Assembly: GCA_004431415.1 (NCBI GenBank)
Contig: QPMI01000457.1
Span: forward strand, 186,001 to 250,000
Origin: Cyanophora paradoxa
Lineage: Eukaryota > Glaucocystophyceae > Cyanophorales > Cyanophoraceae
Length of the DNA stretch: 64,000 nt
Direction: 5' to 3'
In this document: positions 62,799 through 64,000 of the stretch, piece after piece
Position numbering within the stretch: the stretch's first letter is position 1
Layout of the letters: every line of letters begins with the position of its first letter
Position numbers and translations under genes: made by a program
Notes under the pieces: generated by a model
What the model saw: only the letters and a program-made list of their open reading frames with translations
Database searches by the model: none
Told to the model about the DNA's origin: nothing

Positions 62799-63533
62799 AT
62801 GCCTCCCAAACGAAAGATAGGGATTCCAGCTGGGGCTGTTGGCTATTCAGGTGGTGGAAACAATGGATCCATTAATACTGAACCAATGAAATTCAATGGT
62901 ATGAATGAGGTGAAGCCCTCACAGCAAGAAGAAGACCCCCTCAATGCTGCCTATGAGGAATCAGTTGATGACAAAGCCCCACAGGCTTCAACCAGTGACC
63001 AACTCAACATCTCACCAGAAGCCTCAAAAATGAAAGCTGTTGCTGAGGGTGCCAGGCGAATTATTGGGGCTGCTGATGACAAAGGTTTAGGCTTGCAAGA
63101 TCTTTCACTGGCTCGCAAAGGTGAGGGTCTTAGTAAGGAATCAGACAAGGTAATTCAGTCTATGGCTGGTGAAGTCACATACAAGACTGCTCCCACTCAA
63201 AATATTCATCGAATTCCCAAGGCTCAATGGGATGAGATGACTGCTAAACTCAAAGATCTGGAAGCCAAATCCAGTGCCTTGGAGCAGTATGTGACTGAGA
63301 AGAAAGAGAGAGCCAAGCTAAAGGAGATGCTTCGAAAGGAAGTCTATAAAATGGGTATTACTGGTGTCCCAGATAAACAGTTTATTGCTAAGAAAGAGAA
63401 CCAAATCGATGAACAGGCAGTAGATGAAATGAAAACAAAGACCCAGAAGGGAACCATTGAACCTGGTGCTACCAAAGCTGAAGTAGAAAAGGGAGTAGCC
63501 CCAACAGTATATAAAAGACGAGTTTGGCTTTAA
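62799..63533 (+). CDS. Virion-associated coiled-coil protein, unknown function
   Basis: 244 residues. The basic start (MPPKRKIGIPAGAVGYSGGG) is followed by a low-complexity Gly/Asn/Ser region, then a helical, charged middle (WDEMTAKLKDLEAKSSALEQY, KKERAKLKEMLRKE) predicted coiled coil, and a polar C-terminus. I recognise no family. It sits between the ATPase and the CCET gene in a run of plus-strand genes, with TAATAAAGA 4 bp before the ATG, so it is probably expressed with the capsid genes. Confidence 0.6.
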   Translation: MPPKRKIGIPAGAVGYSGGGNNGSINTEPMKFNGMNEVKPSQQEEDPLNAAYEESVDDKAPQASTSDQLNISPEASKMKAVAEGARRIIGAADDKGLGLQDLSLARKGEGLSKESDKVIQSMAGEVTYKTAPTQNIHRIPKAQWDEMTAKLKDLEAKSSALEQYVTEKKERAKLKEMLRKEVYKMGITGVPDKQFIAKKENQIDEQAVDEMKTKTQKGTIEPGATKAEVEKGVAPTVYKRRVWL

Positions 63534-63555
63534 TTATCTCTGTTTTATTAGAGAC

Positions 63556-63828
63556 ATGGATATAATACGAAAGTTTTTCGAGATGTTCAGTCTGCATGTG
63601 GTGAGCAATTGCCACAGTGGATGCTGTGAGACAAGAGTGGAGTTTGAGATGTCAGATAATGAGGATAATGCTTCTGAAGCAAGAGAGAGAAGGAGATCAA
63701 CAGTTTCTGTGGAGTCAATGCCAGCAGACCCCACAGAGTATACATATGAGCAACAGGAGTATCCAAGGAGAAGTTCTCTGCCAGCAGAAAACGTTTTCTC
63801 TGGGAATATAAATGGAGGACACTATTAG
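63556..63828 (+). CDS. Small viral protein of the CCET family, copy B
   Basis: 90 residues from ATG 63556, MDIIRKFFEMFSLHVVSN then GCCETRVEFEM and an acidic Ser/Glu-rich C-terminus. The N-terminal half matches 28526-28894, which is 122 residues. The function is unknown. Its stop overlaps the next start by 17 bp. Confidence 0.65.
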   Translation: MDIIRKFFEMFSLHVVSNCHSGCCETRVEFEMSDNEDNASEARERRRSTVSVESMPADPTEYTYEQQEYPRRSSLPAENVFSGNINGGHY

Positions 63829-64000
63829 TTTAATCGAGTTTACCAGTGATGAACCTGTTACTGAGGGTTCTATTAGACACATTCTAGCAATGCAGAAACG
63901 ATATAGAGAGGACCCAGCATATAGAGAGTATAAAAAGCAGCAAGCCCTGGCATCCTATTATCGCAGAAAAGCCCAAAAAGAGGAGCAGAGACCAAGAGGG
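63812..64000 (+). CDS. Charged helical protein, partial (right edge)
   Basis: The frame opens at ATG 63812, inside the end of the CCET gene, and is open to the window edge: MEDTISLIEFTSDE, then RHILAMQKRYREDPAYREYK and a Lys/Arg/Gln-rich stretch. It is probably a basic, helical protein; nothing more can be said from 63 codons. Confidence 0.5.
   Translation, partial: MEDTISLIEFTSDEPVTEGSIRHILAMQKRYREDPAYREYKKQQALASYYRRKAQKEEQRPRG

Noticed and set aside
1-64000. tRNA or rRNA genes
   Set aside because: I saw no cloverleaf-like or rRNA-like sequence by eye; a covariance-model search would be needed to exclude them.

Overview
The window looks like nuclear DNA of a GC-rich unicellular alga carrying a large, much less GC-rich block of DNA-virus genes. 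Evidence for a eukaryotic host: spliced genes with short C-rich introns (some with homopolymer C/G runs, at least one probable GC-AG), a STAND/DUF4062 gene, a CUB-like secreted protein and two eukaryotic retrotransposon types. A haptophyte-like alga would fit, but that is inference; nothing here fixes the species.

Layout. (1) 1-5935: two intron-rich, very GC-rich host genes, a DUF4062-plus-P-loop gene on the minus strand (cut by the left edge) and a PH-domain protein on the plus strand. (2) 5936-12345: mostly non-coding or fragmentary host DNA with candidate extracellular-protein exons, a Ser-Pro minisatellite, and a C2H2 zinc-finger gene running into an AT-hook-like minisatellite. (3) 12346-19087: a secreted CUB-like gene split by a 5.8-kb tyrosine-recombinase retrotransposon with split direct repeats (A1-gag-B1A2-RT/RH-YR-B2). 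(4) 19140-20700: palindrome-rich, gene-free DNA with a ~350-bp fold-back element. (5) 20705-about 28500: a two-ORF LINE on the minus strand.

(6) 28526-64000: virus-derived DNA holding two diverged but colinear sets of genes of polinton-like-virus character. Each has outward minus-strand fibre genes, a head-to-head pair of penton-like minor capsid genes and a major capsid protein (MCP). Set A (28526-45702) has a truncated MCP, a truncated fibre gene and a giant surface-protein gene interrupted by a 2.15-kb GC-rich retroposon-like insertion with a 17-bp target-site duplication, showing that it really sits in a host chromosome. Set B (47017-64000) is fuller and adds an S-adenosylmethionine decarboxylase, a patatin-discoidin fusion, a packaging ATPase, a homing-type endonuclease and structural proteins.

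The most unusual content is the fibre system. Several paralogues share one N-terminal anchor but carry different C-terminal domains, beside giant proteins with phage-like HxH repeats and lectin-like domains. A second recurring feature is single-base frame breaks at short G/C runs in viral genes and in both retrotransposons, always one base too few. This points to sequencing undercalls at many of these sites, so several broken genes may really be intact. All domain calls were made by eye, without database searches.
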